Made by a program: the position numbers and the translations under genes
Shown: positions 4,832 through 5,761 of the stretch, one piece after another
How positions within the stretch are numbered: position 1 is the first letter of the stretch
Layout of the letters: the number at the start of each line of letters is the position of its first letter
From: an uncultured Cocleimonas sp.
Lineage (GTDB): Bacteria > Pseudomonadota > Gammaproteobacteria > Thiotrichales > Thiotrichaceae
Direction: 5' to 3'
Assembly: GCA_937974135.1 (NCBI GenBank)
Contig: CALJIH010000029.1
Span: 1-5,761 of the forward strand
DNA length: 5,761 nucleotides
The notes under the pieces: generated by a model
Seen by the model: only the letters and a program-made list of their open reading frames with translations
What the model was told of the DNA's origin: nothing
The model's database searches: none

Positions 4832-5761
4832 TTACAGAATGTAACGGCTTAAATCTTCATCTTCGATTAGCTCACCCAAGACTTCATCGACCATTTTTGC
4901 ATCTACGATGACATCTTCAGAACAATCTGGCGCGCAGAAAAGCACTTCTTCGAGTAAACGTTCCACAATCGTATGCAAACGACGTGCACCAATATTTTCA
5001 GTTTGCGCATTCACTTGGAAAGCCGTTTCTGCGATGCGTTGAATGCCATCGTCGGTAAACTCAACTTTTACGCCTTCAGTTTGCAACAAACCTTCGTATT
5101 GCTCAGTCAATGATGAATCTGGTTCAACCAAAATACGTTTGAAATCATCCGCTGTAAGCGCTCCTAATTCAACACGAATCGGTAATCGACCTTGTAATTC
5201 AGGAATCAAATCAGAAGGCTTAGCCAAATGGAAAGCACCTGAAGCAATAAATAATATGTGATCTGTTTTAATAATGCCGTGCTTGGTGGTTACGGTACTT
5301 CCTTCAATTAATGGCAATAAATCTCGTTGAACACCTTCACGTGAAACACCCGCACCACCCATTTCGCCTTTTTGGATAACCTTATCGATTTCATCCAAAA
5401 ACACGATGCCATTTTGCTCAACATTTTCTAAGGCTTTTTGCTTTAGGTCTTCTGTGTTTACTAGCTTGTGTGCTTCTTCTTCAGCCAATTCTTTTAACGC
5501 GTCTTTTATTTTCAGTTTACGCTTTTTCTTTTTTCCCTGTCCCATGTTTTGGAACATACCTTGCAATTGGCTCGCCATGTCCTCCATACCGGGAGGCGTC
5601 ATGATTTCAACACCCATAGGATTTGCAGAAAGTTCTATCTCAATTTCTTTATCATCAAGATCACCTTCGCGCAGTTTCTTACGGAATTTCTGACGCGTGG
5701 AATTATCCTCAACAGGCTTTGACGATGAATCATCGCCATCCATGCCAAACCAATTCGCATC
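4832..5761 (-). CDS. hslU: HslU, ATPase/unfoldase of the HslVU protease, N-terminus off the window
   Basis: HslU is an AAA+ hexamer that unfolds proteins and feeds them to the HslV peptidase in the cytoplasm. The frame is open to the right edge, giving 309 visible residues; with E. coli HslU at 443, about 130 N-terminal residues are missing, including Walker A and the pore loop. Visible residues 1-110 belong mostly to the intermediate (I) domain, with FRKKLREGDLDDKEIEIEL and a lysine-rich GKKKKRKLKIKDA. Walker B is GIVFLDEIDK (about 118-127), followed by VSREGVQRDLLPLIEG, the sensor 1 region DHILFIASGAF (about 167-177), PSDLIPELQGRLPIRVEL, and sensor 2 in ENIGARRLHT (about 255-264). The C-terminus DEDLSRYIL is the conserved tail that docks on HslV and activates it. 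Nothing looks broken. An internal ATG at 5743 is not the start, since the frame and homology continue upstream. hslV would be expected just beyond the right edge. Confidence 0.98.
   Translation of the reverse strand, partial: DANWFGMDGDDSSSKPVEDNSTRQKFRKKLREGDLDDKEIEIELSANPMGVEIMTPPGMEDMASQLQGMFQNMGQGKKKKRKLKIKDALKELAEEEAHKLVNTEDLKQKALENVEQNGIVFLDEIDKVIQKGEMGGAGVSREGVQRDLLPLIEGSTVTTKHGIIKTDHILFIASGAFHLAKPSDLIPELQGRLPIRVELGALTADDFKRILVEPDSSLTEQYEGLLQTEGVKVEFTDDGIQRIAETAFQVNAQTENIGARRLHTIVERLLEEVLFCAPDCSEDVIVDAKMVDEVLGELIEDEDLSRYIL

Overview
The window reads as the chromosome of a fairly AT-rich gammaproteobacterium. The HslU, Ppx, HisI and YidD proteins all have close gammaproteobacterial-type motifs, and the DUF3530 and DUF971 families fit that group. 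I cannot name the genus from sequence alone. All seven genes lie on the minus strand, so the reading order is from high to low coordinates. I see no tRNA, rRNA, CRISPR array, transposase gene or phage gene.

Region by region, in the direction of transcription. From 5761 to 4832 is the C-terminal two thirds of hslU, the unfoldase of the HslVU protease; its N-terminus lies outside the window. A 72-bp gap with an AT-rich imperfect palindrome follows. Next is a tight three-gene set: a DUF971 protein (4759-4361), hisI for histidine biosynthesis (4352-3975) and yidD, a membrane-protein-insertion helper (3969-3739), with gaps of 8 and 5 nt. Then come three genes separated by longer spacers: the exopolyphosphatase ppx (3478-2012), a GT4-type glycosyltransferase (1813-764), and a secreted alpha/beta-hydrolase-like DUF3530 protein (from 599 or 674 off the left edge).

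The genes are mostly housekeeping and do not form one pathway. hslU serves protein quality control, hisI histidine synthesis, yidD inner-membrane protein insertion, ppx polyphosphate/(p)ppGpp turnover, and the glycosyltransferase probably surface or intracellular glycan synthesis. DUF971, hisI and yidD are likely co-transcribed because of their spacing.

The most unusual signal is non-coding. Each of the three spacers on the left side (DUF3530/GT, GT/ppx, ppx/yidD) holds one copy of a 17-nt G-rich element, AAAAGTRGGGGGGTGTC. In two copies it is bracketed by AAAAG/CTTTT arms. It looks like a dispersed REP-like family. Two copies face each other around the glycosyltransferase, one sits inside the possible 5' coding end of the DUF3530 gene, and one is followed by a degenerate 30-bp direct repeat. 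No new enzymatic or defence system is visible.
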